Source: Candidatus Dadabacteria bacterium RIFCSPHIGHO2_12_FULL_53_21
GTDB lineage: Bacteria > Desulfobacterota_D > UBA1144 > Nemesobacterales > UBA2774
Direction: 5' to 3'
DNA: 9,502 nucleotides
NCBI GenBank assembly: GCA_001775255.1
Contig: MFCJ01000118.1
Location: 1 to 9,502 of the forward strand
Shown: one piece after another, positions 1 through 6,702 of the stretch
How the letters are laid out: every line of letters begins with the position of its first letter
How positions within the stretch are numbered: the first letter of the stretch is position 1
Translations under genes and position numbers: made by a program
Notes under the pieces: generated by a model
Told to the model about the DNA's origin: nothing
Database searches by the model: none
Seen by the model: only the letters and a program-made list of their open reading frames with translations

Positions 1-195
1 TGCGCGATAAGCCAGGCCTCGGTTTCCATACTCACGGAGAGCGTGAAGGGGAAATCAGTCGGAGAAATCCTGTCGCTGAAAGACGAGGAAATGCTCTCGG
101 CGCTCGGTAAGCCTATTTCGCCCGTGAGGTTCAAATGCGCTCTCCTCGGCGTGAAGGTCTTGAAAAAAGCGCTCCTCGCTAAAATTGAGCCCTAA
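1..195 (+). CDS. sufU: SufU-type Fe-S cluster assembly scaffold, C-terminal part (5' end outside window)
   Basis: This is the last 64 codons of a NifU-N/IscU-family scaffold, which receives sulfur from a cysteine desulfurase (and may build [2Fe-2S] or [4Fe-4S] clusters) in the cytoplasm. The visible part opens with C-A-I-S-Q-A-S, the second metal-ligand cysteine motif typical of SufU. It continues with the L-T-E-x-V-K-G-K helix and ends with R-F-K-C-A-L-L, the third ligand cysteine. The residue before that cysteine is Lys, as in SufU, not the His of IscU. The two visible cysteines are 45 residues apart, close to IscU (about 43) and well short of the roughly 62 in Bacillus SufU, so the extra SufU insertion seems absent. 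The first ligand cysteine and the Asp lie outside the window. sufS follows 40 bases downstream on the same strand, which supports the assignment. The family is secure; the exact subtype is less so. Confidence 0.85.
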   Translation, partial: CAISQASVSILTESVKGKSVGEILSLKDEEMLSALGKPISPVRFKCALLGVKVLKKALLAKIEP

Positions 196-216
196 GCTTG
201 TTTACCCCCGGCCCGG

Positions 217-222
217 TATAAT
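217..222 (+). promoter_or_regulatory. Perfect -10 hexamer (TATAAT) just upstream of sufS
   Basis: A consensus TATAAT lies in the 40-base sufU-sufS gap, 13 bases before the sufS ATG. No good -35 box stands 16-18 bases upstream; the nearest match, TTGTTT at 198-203, leaves only a 13-base spacer. If the box is used, transcription would start about 7 bases before the ATG and give an almost leaderless sufS message. This would fit the absence of a visible Shine-Dalgarno sequence there. It could equally be a chance match in an A+T-rich gap. Confidence 0.3.
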
Positions 223-235
223 TTTGTGAAACCAT

Positions 236-1483
236 ATGGAAAGAGCCGCTCGAAATAAGACTGATTTCGACCCCTTCAAGCTGAGAGAGGACTTCCCTAT
301 CCTCAAGCGCCGGGTCCACGGAAAGCCGCTCGTCTACCTCGACAACGCGGCTACGACCCAGAAGCCTAACGTTGTCATAGACACATTAAGGAATTTCTAC
401 GAGACCCATAACTCGAACATACACAGGGGCGTTCACACGCTCAGCTACGAATCCACGCTCATGTACGAAGAAGCGCACGAGAAGGCGGCCCGCCTGATAG
501 GGGCACCCGACTGGCGGAGCATCGTATTCACGAGAAACGCCACGGAGTCTATAAACCTCGTCGCCTACGCGTGGGGGTTGAGGAATTTGAAAAAAGACGA
601 CGAGGTGCTTATAACCCTCATGGAGCACCACTCGAACATCGTCCCGTGGCAGATGCTCCGGGACAGGATAGGGATAAGGCTCAATTACGTTCGCGTCGGC
701 AGGAGCGGCGAGCTCGACCTCGACGGCCTCGCGGGGCTGATCACGGAGAGGACGAAGCTCGTGAGCGTCGTGCACGCGTCTAACGTGCTCGGCACCATAA
801 ACCCCGTGAAGCGTATATCGGACGCGGCGCACAGGACAGGCGCGCTCGTTCTCGTGGACGCGGCGCAGTCCGTCCCCCACATGCCGGTAGACGTCTCGGA
901 TATAGGCTGTGATTTCCTGGCTGCGTCGGGGCACAAGATGATGGGCCCCACCGGCACGGGTTTCCTCTACGGGAAGCCGGAGCTCCTCGAAAGTATGGAG
1001 CCCTTCCTCTACGGCGGGGACATGATAGAAAAGGTTACGATGGAGCGCTCCACATGGAACGAGATCCCCTGGAAGTTCGAGGCGGGCACGCCTGACATCG
1101 GCGGGGCTATAGCCTTAGGCGCGGCAGTCGATTACATTACCGCGCTCGGTCTCGAAAACGTAGCGGCTTACGAGGACGAGCTCCTCGGGCATGCGCTCGG
1201 AAGGCTCTCCGAGCACGAGTGGATAAAGATATACGGTCACGGGGGCGGAGAGAGGGTAGGGGTAATATCATTTAACGTCGAAGGCGTACACCCGCACGAC
1301 GTCGCGGGGGTGCTCGACGAAGAGGGGATAGCGGTACGCTCCGGCCACCACTGCGCCCAGCCACTCATGGCCGATCTCGGCATGGACTACGCAGTCCGCA
1401 TGAGCTTCTACCTCTACAACACCAAAGAAGAGATAGACCTCGCCGTCGAGGCGATTAAAAAAGCAAAAAAGTTATTCGGCTGA
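236..1483 (+). CDS. sufS: SufS cysteine desulfurase (group II, PLP-dependent)
   Basis: Cytoplasmic PLP enzyme that converts L-cysteine to L-alanine and passes the persulfide sulfur to a scaffold or acceptor for Fe-S cluster assembly. At 415 residues it has normal SufS/CsdA length. Visible motifs in order are D-N-A-A-T-T-Q-K-P (about 36-44), E-H-H-S-N with the PLP-stacking His131, V-D-A-A-Q (Asp208 and Gln211, cofactor contacts), S-G-H-K with the Schiff-base Lys234, and R-S-G-H-H-C-A-Q-P with the persulfide-forming Cys373. Arg388 in A-V-R-M-S-F-Y should bind the substrate carboxylate. The V-H-P-H-D segment places His354 where the Bacillus SufS His that exchanges a zinc ligand with SufU sits, which fits the upstream sufU. 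The ATG at 236 gives the usual N-terminus (D-F-P-I-L near residue 20) but has no clear ribosome binding site. The gene converges with the ABC transporter gene after 56 bases. Confidence 0.95.
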   Translation: MERAARNKTDFDPFKLREDFPILKRRVHGKPLVYLDNAATTQKPNVVIDTLRNFYETHNSNIHRGVHTLSYESTLMYEEAHEKAARLIGAPDWRSIVFTRNATESINLVAYAWGLRNLKKDDEVLITLMEHHSNIVPWQMLRDRIGIRLNYVRVGRSGELDLDGLAGLITERTKLVSVVHASNVLGTINPVKRISDAAHRTGALVLVDAAQSVPHMPVDVSDIGCDFLAASGHKMMGPTGTGFLYGKPELLESMEPFLYGGDMIEKVTMERSTWNEIPWKFEAGTPDIGGAIALGAAVDYITALGLENVAAYEDELLGHALGRLSEHEWIKIYGHGGGERVGVISFNVEGVHPHDVAGVLDEEGIAVRSGHHCAQPLMADLGMDYAVRMSFYLYNTKEEIDLAVEAIKKAKKLFG

Positions 1484-1504
1484 ACCGATAAACCGCCGCC
1501 TGAA

Positions 1505-1531
1505 GCCGCGCGCTTACAGTGCGCCTCCGGC
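1505..1531. terminator. Possible bidirectional hairpin between convergent sufS and ABC transporter genes
   Basis: The 56-base gap between two convergent stop codons contains G+C-rich complementary arms. GCCG pairs with CGGC as the outer stem and GCGC with GCGC inside, with a three-base bulge on the right side and a loop of about nine bases. There is no T tract on either strand, so this is at best a weak or factor-assisted terminator. Confidence 0.25.
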
Positions 1532-1539
1532 ATGTAATA

Positions 1540-3336
1540 TCAATTCTGACCCTTCGCAAGATTGTAGTATTCGCCCTTTCTCCCGATAAGGTCGGCTTCG
1601 CTCCCTGTCTCTGCGACGCGGCCGTTTTTGAGGACGACTATCCGGTCGGCTGACTTCACGGTCGAAAGCCTGTGCGCGATTATCACGACCGTCTTGTTAA
1701 GACTCAGCTCCGATATCGCCCGGTGTATCAGTATCTCGGTCCTCGTGTCGAGCGAGCTGGTGGCTTCGTCGAGTATGAGTATCTCCGGGTTTCTCAATAT
1801 CGCCCTCGCTATGGATATCCTCTGCCTCTCTCCCCCGGACAGCTTCACCCCCCTGTCCCCGAGGATGGTGTCGTAACCCGAGGGCAGGCCTTCTATGAAC
1901 TCGTGCGCTCCGGCTTTTCTCGCGGCTTCGACGATCTCTTCTTCGGTTGGCGTCCCGAGGGCCCCGAATGCAATATTCGACCTTACGGAGTCGTTGAATA
2001 TAAAGGTGTCCTGACTCACGATGCCTATTCTTTCCCTGTATGAATCTATGCTGAAGCTGTGAATCGGCGCGCCGTCTATCAGGATTTCCCCGCCCTGAGG
2101 CTCATAGAATCTCAGGAGGAGGTTTATGACCGTCGATTTCCCTGCCCCCGACTCGCCTACGAAAGCCGTCGTTCTACCCCTGGGAATGTGAAAACTCGCC
2201 CCCTCCAGCACCGGGCTGGAGTCGGTATTATAGGCGAACGTTACAGAGCTGAAATCTATACCCTTCTCCAAACCCGTGAACGGGGTTTGGCCGTCCGTGA
2301 TGAAGGGTTTATTGTCTTTACGCACGAGGTCGAATATGAGGTCGATGTAGGGCAGACCGCTCACGATATTGCCCTTGATATGGTTCATCGTCTTGAGTAT
2401 GTAGAGAAGCCTGTTGATGATGTATATAAACGGGATCAATTGCGTGATCAGCACTTTATTGCTGATGTTATATTTCATAAGGCCTATCAGGAATATTACG
2501 GTGATGACCACTACCCCCAGCATCTCCGTATAGATATGCGTCATGTCGGTCTTGTAATTCAATTCGTATTCGTCCTGCCTGACTTTCTCTATCCTCGACT
2601 TGATCAGTGAACCCATTATCTTTTCTTTCACCAGGGACTTGATGAGACGTATTCCGGTTATGGTTTCATGGAGGGTCCCCGAGAATTCCCTCGCGTCTTC
2701 GGCGGCGGTCTTGCTTAAACGGGACAACGTATTTATATATCCGGAAAGCAGCACCGCTATGAAACCCGTAAGGGCTATCGCTATCAAGGTCAGCTTCCAT
2801 GATAATAGGAAGAGCAGCGCGAAAAGGACGATAAAATTGATGCAGTTGACGATCAGATAGGCCGCGGCTTCGAACAGCCGGCCGAGCCTGTGCGTATGCC
2901 CGATGACGTACTCCGTCAGGTGGCCGGTTCTGGATTCGTCGTAGAATCCCAGGCCCACGTCGAGGAGGGTGTCGGCAGCCCGGGACCTCAATTCCGCGGT
3001 GAGTTTGCCCGATAGCCAGAACCCCAGTTTTATCGATACGGCAAGGAATAGATTCTTGAGCAGAACGCCCGTGATGGCGAGTCCGATCGCAAACAGTATT
3101 TGAGTGCCCGGTGTGTATCTGTCGAAATATTTTATAATCAGCTGGATGGGCCTGGGGAAGACGCTATAGTCCTCTATTCCCTGTATCGAGCTCAGGAAGG
3201 GGACGAGCATACCGATAGAAAAACCTTCGAATGCGGAAGCGAGGAACGACGCGGCTATCAGGAAAGCTATAATGAGCCAGTACGGTCTTATGAGATTAAG
3301 GATGAACTCTTTTCGTGCAAAGTTCGGGACGCTCAA
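1540..3336 (-). CDS. MsbA-like ABC exporter, fused membrane and ATPase domains
   Basis: Half-transporter of 598 residues with an N-terminal type IV exporter membrane domain and a C-terminal ATPase domain; it should work as a homodimer in the inner membrane. Hydrophobic segments lie at about 17-47, 78-103, 157-178, 181-200, 270-288 and 295-315, the usual six helices. The ATPase has Walker A G-E-S-G-A-G-K-S-T (394-402), Q-loop Gln442, signature L-S-G-G-E-R-Q-R (499-506), Walker B I-L-I-L-D-E with catalytic Glu524, and switch His555, so it looks fully active. The start appears to be TTG, preceded by GGTGG four bases upstream; the next in-frame Met (43) would remove the first helix. It lies 58 bases downstream of GT1 on the same strand, so it probably exports or flips the lipid-linked saccharide those glycosyltransferases make. 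The substrate is inferred; MsbA-type lipid A export and PglK-type oligosaccharide flipping are both possible. msbA is not assigned. Confidence 0.92.
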   Translation of the reverse strand: MSVPNFARKEFILNLIRPYWLIIAFLIAASFLASAFEGFSIGMLVPFLSSIQGIEDYSVFPRPIQLIIKYFDRYTPGTQILFAIGLAITGVLLKNLFLAVSIKLGFWLSGKLTAELRSRAADTLLDVGLGFYDESRTGHLTEYVIGHTHRLGRLFEAAAYLIVNCINFIVLFALLFLLSWKLTLIAIALTGFIAVLLSGYINTLSRLSKTAAEDAREFSGTLHETITGIRLIKSLVKEKIMGSLIKSRIEKVRQDEYELNYKTDMTHIYTEMLGVVVITVIFLIGLMKYNISNKVLITQLIPFIYIINRLLYILKTMNHIKGNIVSGLPYIDLIFDLVRKDNKPFITDGQTPFTGLEKGIDFSSVTFAYNTDSSPVLEGASFHIPRGRTTAFVGESGAGKSTVINLLLRFYEPQGGEILIDGAPIHSFSIDSYRERIGIVSQDTFIFNDSVRSNIAFGALGTPTEEEIVEAARKAGAHEFIEGLPSGYDTILGDRGVKLSGGERQRISIARAILRNPEILILDEATSSLDTRTEILIHRAISELSLNKTVVIIAHRLSTVKSADRIVVLKNGRVAETGSEADLIGRKGEYYNLAKGQN

Positions 3337-3394
3337 TATTCCACCAATAATACACTATTTAGTACGGCGGGAGGTCCGGGGCCGCGCGTGATTT

Positions 3395-4768
3395 CTATCC
3401 CTGCCCGTTCCGAAGGGCTTCGGCATGGATTCGGGCGCAATCGCGCCAGCTGTATCCGGCGGCCGCTTCGCGGGCCGCCCCGCCCCGCTCCTCCAGCTCT
3501 GCTCTGGTTAAGGAGAGTAATTTATTAATCCCCGCCTCGAGCTCGGCCACCCTCTCCCTCGGGTTCCGAAAGGGCATGAGTATCCCCCAGGGGGGCCTAA
3601 CGACGCCGCGCGGCCCGTCGCAGTCGGACGATAGGACCATGCACCCGGACGCCATTGCTTCGAGCATCACGAGCCCGAACGGCTCGAATGTCGACGGCAG
3701 CAGCAGCGCGTCGGCCGACGCCATAACACGCATGACCGCGTCATTGGGGATCTCTCCGAGCTTCGCCAGAGATACCTTCTTAAGGCCGAGGAAGTTCTGA
3801 TAAATCCGGTTGCTATAATCGCCTCCCCAGTCTCCGAGCCCCCCTATAACGGCAAACTCCACCCTGGCCGCCTCGTCCGGCCTGCTCGACTCCAATCTTC
3901 CGAGCGCTTCCGCGACGTAGTCCCATCCCTTCTGCGGCACAGGTCTCCCCACCATGACCAGCCTGAGCCGGTCGTCCCGGAGGGGAAAGGGCCAGTCTGA
4001 CCCGGATGCGGGGGAAGGCGAGCCCGCGACACATGCCTCTATCTTATTCCTCACGCCGGGATAAAACCGGACTATCGTGGCGCCGAAGCCCGGACTCACA
4101 GCGACGATCCGCCTCGAAGACTTCATAAGCAGTGACTCTTGTTCGAGCTTATACAGCAGTTCCAGCCTGTCAGGCACAGGCAATTTGCAGAGTAGGGGAG
4201 CGCTCACTGATAATAAGCGTATAAAAGCCGGGCGCAGTTTCGCGGGAATAATTCGCCCGGCGATTGAAGAAAACGTGTCTTCATCCATGTCCTTCCTCAT
4301 TTGGTCGTCCGCTTTCTCGAAACGATTGAGCAGATCCTGAGCGATAAGGTAGTGAACGACACCGGCGACGTGAAAACCGGCTTCGGCCAGCACTCTGGAG
4401 GCCATCCCCGTTTCATAGCCGTGACACCACGCCGCAGTTTTTCCCCGCATGCCTGATGCGGCCCGCTGTGCAGAAGCAGCCAGATAAGAGGCGGCGATTC
4501 TGAAATTGTGCGGATTATACAACTCGTCGTAGTGGAGTATGCCGCGGGGCGGGTCGATACGTTCTACAGTCAATCCGCAGCTCTCCTCGAACGGCTCCTG
4601 GCCTGAAAACCTGAAAGCGATTGCGTGTATGTTCCAACCCGTTTCCTCCATCAGGTACTGCGCGGCGTTTGCCGTATAGTTCCCCATTCCGTCCTTATTC
4701 GTGGCCGTGGTGGGAAAATTCACCGTGATGAGCAGGACGTCGGTAATTTTATCTTTTACGGGTATCAT
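3395..4768 (-). CDS. GT4-type (GT-B fold) glycosyltransferase, paralogue 1 (GT1)
   Basis: Predicted cytoplasmic retaining glycosyltransferase of 457 residues that would move a sugar from a nucleotide-sugar donor to an unknown acceptor. The N-terminal acceptor-side domain opens with a beta strand (about 9-18) and a Gly-rich loop (K-D-G-M-G-N-Y, 25-31). The C-terminal donor domain shows G-R-P-V-P-Q-K-G-W (274-282), with Arg275 and Lys280 in the positions that usually hold the donor phosphates. It also has the E-x7-E motif, E-P-F-G-L-V-M-L-E (Glu362 and Glu370). There is no signal peptide or clear membrane helix. A C-H-x-x-E-T motif (115-120) and a V-V-H-Y-L...R-F-E block (137-151) are shared with the upstream paralogue GT2. 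The start ATG has only a weak Shine-Dalgarno-like sequence. The gene lies between GT2 (52-base gap) and the ABC exporter (58-base gap), which suggests one transcript. The sugar and acceptor cannot be read from the sequence. Confidence 0.88.
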   Translation of the reverse strand: MIPVKDKITDVLLITVNFPTTATNKDGMGNYTANAAQYLMEETGWNIHAIAFRFSGQEPFEESCGLTVERIDPPRGILHYDELYNPHNFRIAASYLAASAQRAASGMRGKTAAWCHGYETGMASRVLAEAGFHVAGVVHYLIAQDLLNRFEKADDQMRKDMDEDTFSSIAGRIIPAKLRPAFIRLLSVSAPLLCKLPVPDRLELLYKLEQESLLMKSSRRIVAVSPGFGATIVRFYPGVRNKIEACVAGSPSPASGSDWPFPLRDDRLRLVMVGRPVPQKGWDYVAEALGRLESSRPDEAARVEFAVIGGLGDWGGDYSNRIYQNFLGLKKVSLAKLGEIPNDAVMRVMASADALLLPSTFEPFGLVMLEAMASGCMVLSSDCDGPRGVVRPPWGILMPFRNPRERVAELEAGINKLLSLTRAELEERGGAAREAAAGYSWRDCARIHAEALRNGQG

Positions 4769-4788
4769 CTCGACGGTATTTGTTATCT

Positions 4789-4816
4789 GCAGGAATTTTA
4801 CACCTGCGGATGCAGG
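4789..4816 (-). promoter_or_regulatory. Three-part CCTGC/GCAGG element able to form two alternative hairpins
   Basis: In the 52-base gap between the GT2 stop and the GT1 start, the minus-strand transcript reads CCTGC (4816-4812), GCAGG (4807-4803), CCTGC (4793-4789). The middle arm can pair with either outer arm: a 5-base-pair stem with a 4-base loop upstream, or a 5-base-pair stem with a 9-base loop downstream. Neither hairpin has a T tract. It could modulate GT1 expression or mRNA stability, but the arms are short and may be coincidental. Confidence 0.25.
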
Positions 4817-4820
4817 AGTG

Positions 4821-6233
4821 TCATCCTCCCCCTGCGGCCAGCAAGCGGGCTTCCTCGAGTATGGCCGCGTGTGCCTCCGCGCATTTTTTCCAGCTGTATT
4901 GCAGGGAAGCGGCGCGGGCTTCCCCGCCGAGCGTGCTCATCTCGTCTCTCGATAAGGAAAGTAATTTCAGAATACCGCGCTCTATTTCGCTTACCCTCTT
5001 TTTCGGGTCCTGAAAATCCATAATTATTCCCCACGGCGCTTTTACGACATCCCTGGGGCCGTCCGCGTCGGAAGCGAGAACCATGCAGCCGTTTGCCATT
5101 GCTTCTAGAGTCACGAGTCCGAAGGTTTCGAATACCGAGGGCAGAACGAGCGCGTCCGCCGCGGACATGACTTCCATCACCTCCGGGTGGGGGAGGTCGC
5201 CTAAATTTGCGAATGAGACTTTCCTTAACCCGTCCAGCTCGAGACTGTTCCGCCTTCCATAGGCACCGCCAAACTCCTCAAGGCCCCCAATAGCGGCGAA
5301 TTCCAATTTGCCTGCCAGTTCGGGGCTGGTTTTTTCGAGATTTTTGAGCGCCTCCGCTACGTAGTGCCATCCTTTCCAGGGCACGGGTCTCGATACCATT
5401 ACCAGCCGCAGCCGCCCGCTGCCGCCGGGGAAAGGCCAATACGAGCGTGAGGCCGGAGCAGGAGGGCCCGCGGCGGCGACCCTCAACTTATTCCGCGCAG
5501 CCGGGTAAAACTCCGCTATAGACGAGGCGGAGCTCGGGCTCATAGCAACGATGAGATGCGCCTTATTCATTAAAAGGGCTTCTTTCCGAAGCCTGTACAA
5601 TAATTCCAGCGACCGGGGGAGCGGTATATCGGATAGCACCGATGCGCCCAGCGTTAGGGTCCTGACTAGTGCAGGGCGGTACTTTCGTGGACAAAACATG
5701 CCCGCCGCGGAGGATAGGGTGAGACCGGCGACGCTGTCTCTCAACGGATCTTCGGCGGCCTCGAAACGGAACATCAGCTCGTGCGCCGAAAGGTAATGCA
5801 CGACGTATACGACCGGATAGCCCGAGTTTCCAAGTCCGGCCGCTGCATTGGCGGTTTCACAGTTGTGACACAAGACTGGCACCCGATGACCTGTCGCGGC
5901 CGCTGACTCGGAGGCGCCCCTCGCGAGCGTTGAGACGGCCGACTCGAAATCGTGCGTGAATGTCGGAACGTCTACGGCTCCGTCTGAATCGTAGCGGTAA
6001 TTCTTTTTTCCTGGAAGCTCCAGCCGGTGTATCGATATGCGGTCGTTTTCTTCGTACGTTTTCTGCCCGCCGAAGCGTAGGGCGATTACCCTGACATGCC
6101 ACCCGGTTACTTCTATGAGCGCTTTAGCGGCATTGACTATATAGCCGCACGCGCCGTCCTTCTCCGAATCGATAGCGGGGTAGTTTACAGATAGAAGCAG
6201 TACATCGGGTTTCTTTGCTCCGTGTATGGCCAT
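4821..6233 (-). CDS. GT4-type (GT-B fold) glycosyltransferase, paralogue 2 (GT2)
   Basis: Paralogue of GT1 with the same architecture, predicted to transfer a sugar from a nucleotide donor in the cytoplasm. The frame is open back to an ATG at 6392 (523 residues), but the first 53 residues match nothing in GT1. I chose the ATG at 6233 (470 residues) because its product lines up with GT1 from the start (K-P-D-V-L-L-L-S-V-N-Y-P against I-T-D-V-L-L-I-T-V-N-F-P). A promoter-like pair also lies inside the skipped part. Neither start has a strong ribosome binding site. In the 470-residue numbering the motifs are C-H-x-x-E-T (122-127), the V-V-H-Y-L...R-F-E block (144-158), S-R-P-V-P-W-K-G-W with Arg282 and Lys287, and the E-x7-E motif E-T-F-G-L-V-T-L-E (Glu369 and Glu377). 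The 3' end is duplicated in the fragment upstream. The donor and acceptor are unknown. Confidence 0.86.
   Translation of the reverse strand: MAIHGAKKPDVLLLSVNYPAIDSEKDGACGYIVNAAKALIEVTGWHVRVIALRFGGQKTYEENDRISIHRLELPGKKNYRYDSDGAVDVPTFTHDFESAVSTLARGASESAAATGHRVPVLCHNCETANAAAGLGNSGYPVVYVVHYLSAHELMFRFEAAEDPLRDSVAGLTLSSAAGMFCPRKYRPALVRTLTLGASVLSDIPLPRSLELLYRLRKEALLMNKAHLIVAMSPSSASSIAEFYPAARNKLRVAAAGPPAPASRSYWPFPGGSGRLRLVMVSRPVPWKGWHYVAEALKNLEKTSPELAGKLEFAAIGGLEEFGGAYGRRNSLELDGLRKVSFANLGDLPHPEVMEVMSAADALVLPSVFETFGLVTLEAMANGCMVLASDADGPRDVVKAPWGIIMDFQDPKKRVSEIERGILKLLSLSRDEMSTLGGEARAASLQYSWKKCAEAHAAILEEARLLAAGGG
4881..5084. repeat. Direct repeat, copy A (3' end of GT2)
   Basis: These 204 bases align without gaps to 6454-6657 at a constant offset of 1573. 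I counted 24 mismatches by hand, about 88% identity. Several long blocks are unchanged, including the stretch encoding the Leu-Ser-Leu-Ser-Arg-Asp-Glu region. Weaker similarity continues toward the gene end, to about 4824. The similarity is at DNA level and much higher than between GT1 and GT2, so it is a separate, younger duplication. Confidence 0.85.
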
Positions 6234-6307
6234 GAGAATCAGGGTTTCGCTGCGATTGCATAACCGGCTCTGACGGAGTTCCGGCATGATCATCTTCCCG
6301 GTAACTG

Positions 6308-6338
6308 AGTATAGTAACCACAGGCATCCATCAGTCAA
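6308..6338 (-). promoter_or_regulatory. Candidate sigma-70-like promoter for GT2, GT1 and the ABC exporter
   Basis: On the minus strand TTGACT (6338-6333) and TATACT (6313-6308) each match the consensus at five of six positions. The spacer is 19 bases, longer than the ideal 17. Transcription would begin near 6300 and leave a leader of about 65 bases before the preferred GT2 start at 6233. This would place the truncated fragment outside the transcript. The pair falls inside the longer reading of the GT2 frame, which argues against the upstream ATG. Confidence 0.4.
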
Positions 6339-6381
6339 CCTGTCGGAGTAAAGCATAGTCGAACCCATATCCGTATTTTCG

Positions 6382-6657
6382 TTATCCGGCATTATTACCG
6401 TTAGCTGCAGCCAGCATTACGGCCTCCCGGAGTGCCTCGGCGTGTAACTCCGCGCATTTTTTCCAGATGTATTGCAGGGAAGCGGCGCTGGCTTCCCCGC
6501 CGAGCGTGCTCATCTCGTCTCTCGATAAGGACAGCAATTTCAGAATCCCCCGCTCGATCTCGCCGACCCTCTTCTTCGAGTCCCGAAAATCCATAACTAT
6601 TCCCCACGGGGCTTTCACGATGCTGCGTGGACCGTCCGCGTCGGAAGCGAGAACCAT
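6382..6657 (-). pseudogene. Truncated glycosyltransferase fragment, C-terminal ~90 residues only
   Basis: The reading frame encodes 91 residues that match the last 87 or so of GT2 (M-V-L-A-S-D-A-D-G-P-R onward) with only scattered substitutions and four extra residues at the end. Everything before this is missing: the acceptor domain, the donor-binding Arg/Lys and the E-x7-E catalytic motif. It therefore cannot be an active transferase. Homology to GT2 stops abruptly at 6657, after the bases that encode M-V, where the sequence becomes unrelated. The surviving frame is intact and ends in a normal stop, so the truncation may be fairly recent. The ATG at 6657 is an internal Met of the ancestral protein, and no ribosome binding site precedes it, so it is probably not expressed. 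The fragment ends 10 bases before the upstream ATG of the long GT2 frame. Confidence 0.85.
6454..6657. repeat. Direct repeat, copy B (truncated glycosyltransferase fragment)
   Basis: Partner of the repeat at 4881-5084, same orientation, gap-free, about 88% identical by hand count. Its right edge at 6657 is sharp: the last 24 bases before the edge are identical to copy A, and the next ones do not match. Recombination between the two copies would remove or duplicate a unit of about 1.57 kb carrying GT2. Confidence 0.85.
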
Positions 6658-6676
6658 ACGTATGACGTTTGTCCGC

Positions 6677-6702
6677 TGAGTGAGCGCACACTCATTTTTT
6701 TT
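6677..6702 (+). terminator. Rho-independent terminator-like hairpin with T8, without a gene to terminate
   Basis: TGAGTG (6677-6682) pairs perfectly with CACTCA (6689-6694) around a six-base loop and is followed at once by eight T residues (6695-6702), the standard layout for the plus strand. The stem is only six pairs and half A-T, so it is of modest strength. No plus-strand gene lies upstream within the window before sufS, about 5.2 kb away. It may be the remnant of a lost gene, or it may shield the nos operon from antisense transcripts across the glycosyltransferase genes. Confidence 0.5.

Noticed and set aside
386..934. 182-codon open frame on the minus strand inside sufS
   Set aside because: Arg/Val/Pro-rich translation with no recognisable domain, lying opposite a clear sufS with all catalytic residues. 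It is a shadow frame of G+C-rich coding DNA.
2059..2610. 183-codon plus-strand open frame opposite the ABC transporter
   Set aside because: Antisense to the ATPase and membrane domains, no domain features and no ribosome binding site; the minus-strand reading has every ABC motif.
3395..6392. Possibility that GT1 and GT2 are one gene split by a frameshift
   Set aside because: Each has its own full acceptor and donor domain, its own E-x7-E motif and its own stop; they are complete tandem paralogues.
6401..6691. 96-codon minus-strand frame overlapping the glycosyltransferase fragment
   Set aside because: It is a different frame from the one homologous to GT2, and its Arg-rich product has no similarity to the paralogue; the homologous frame explains the region.
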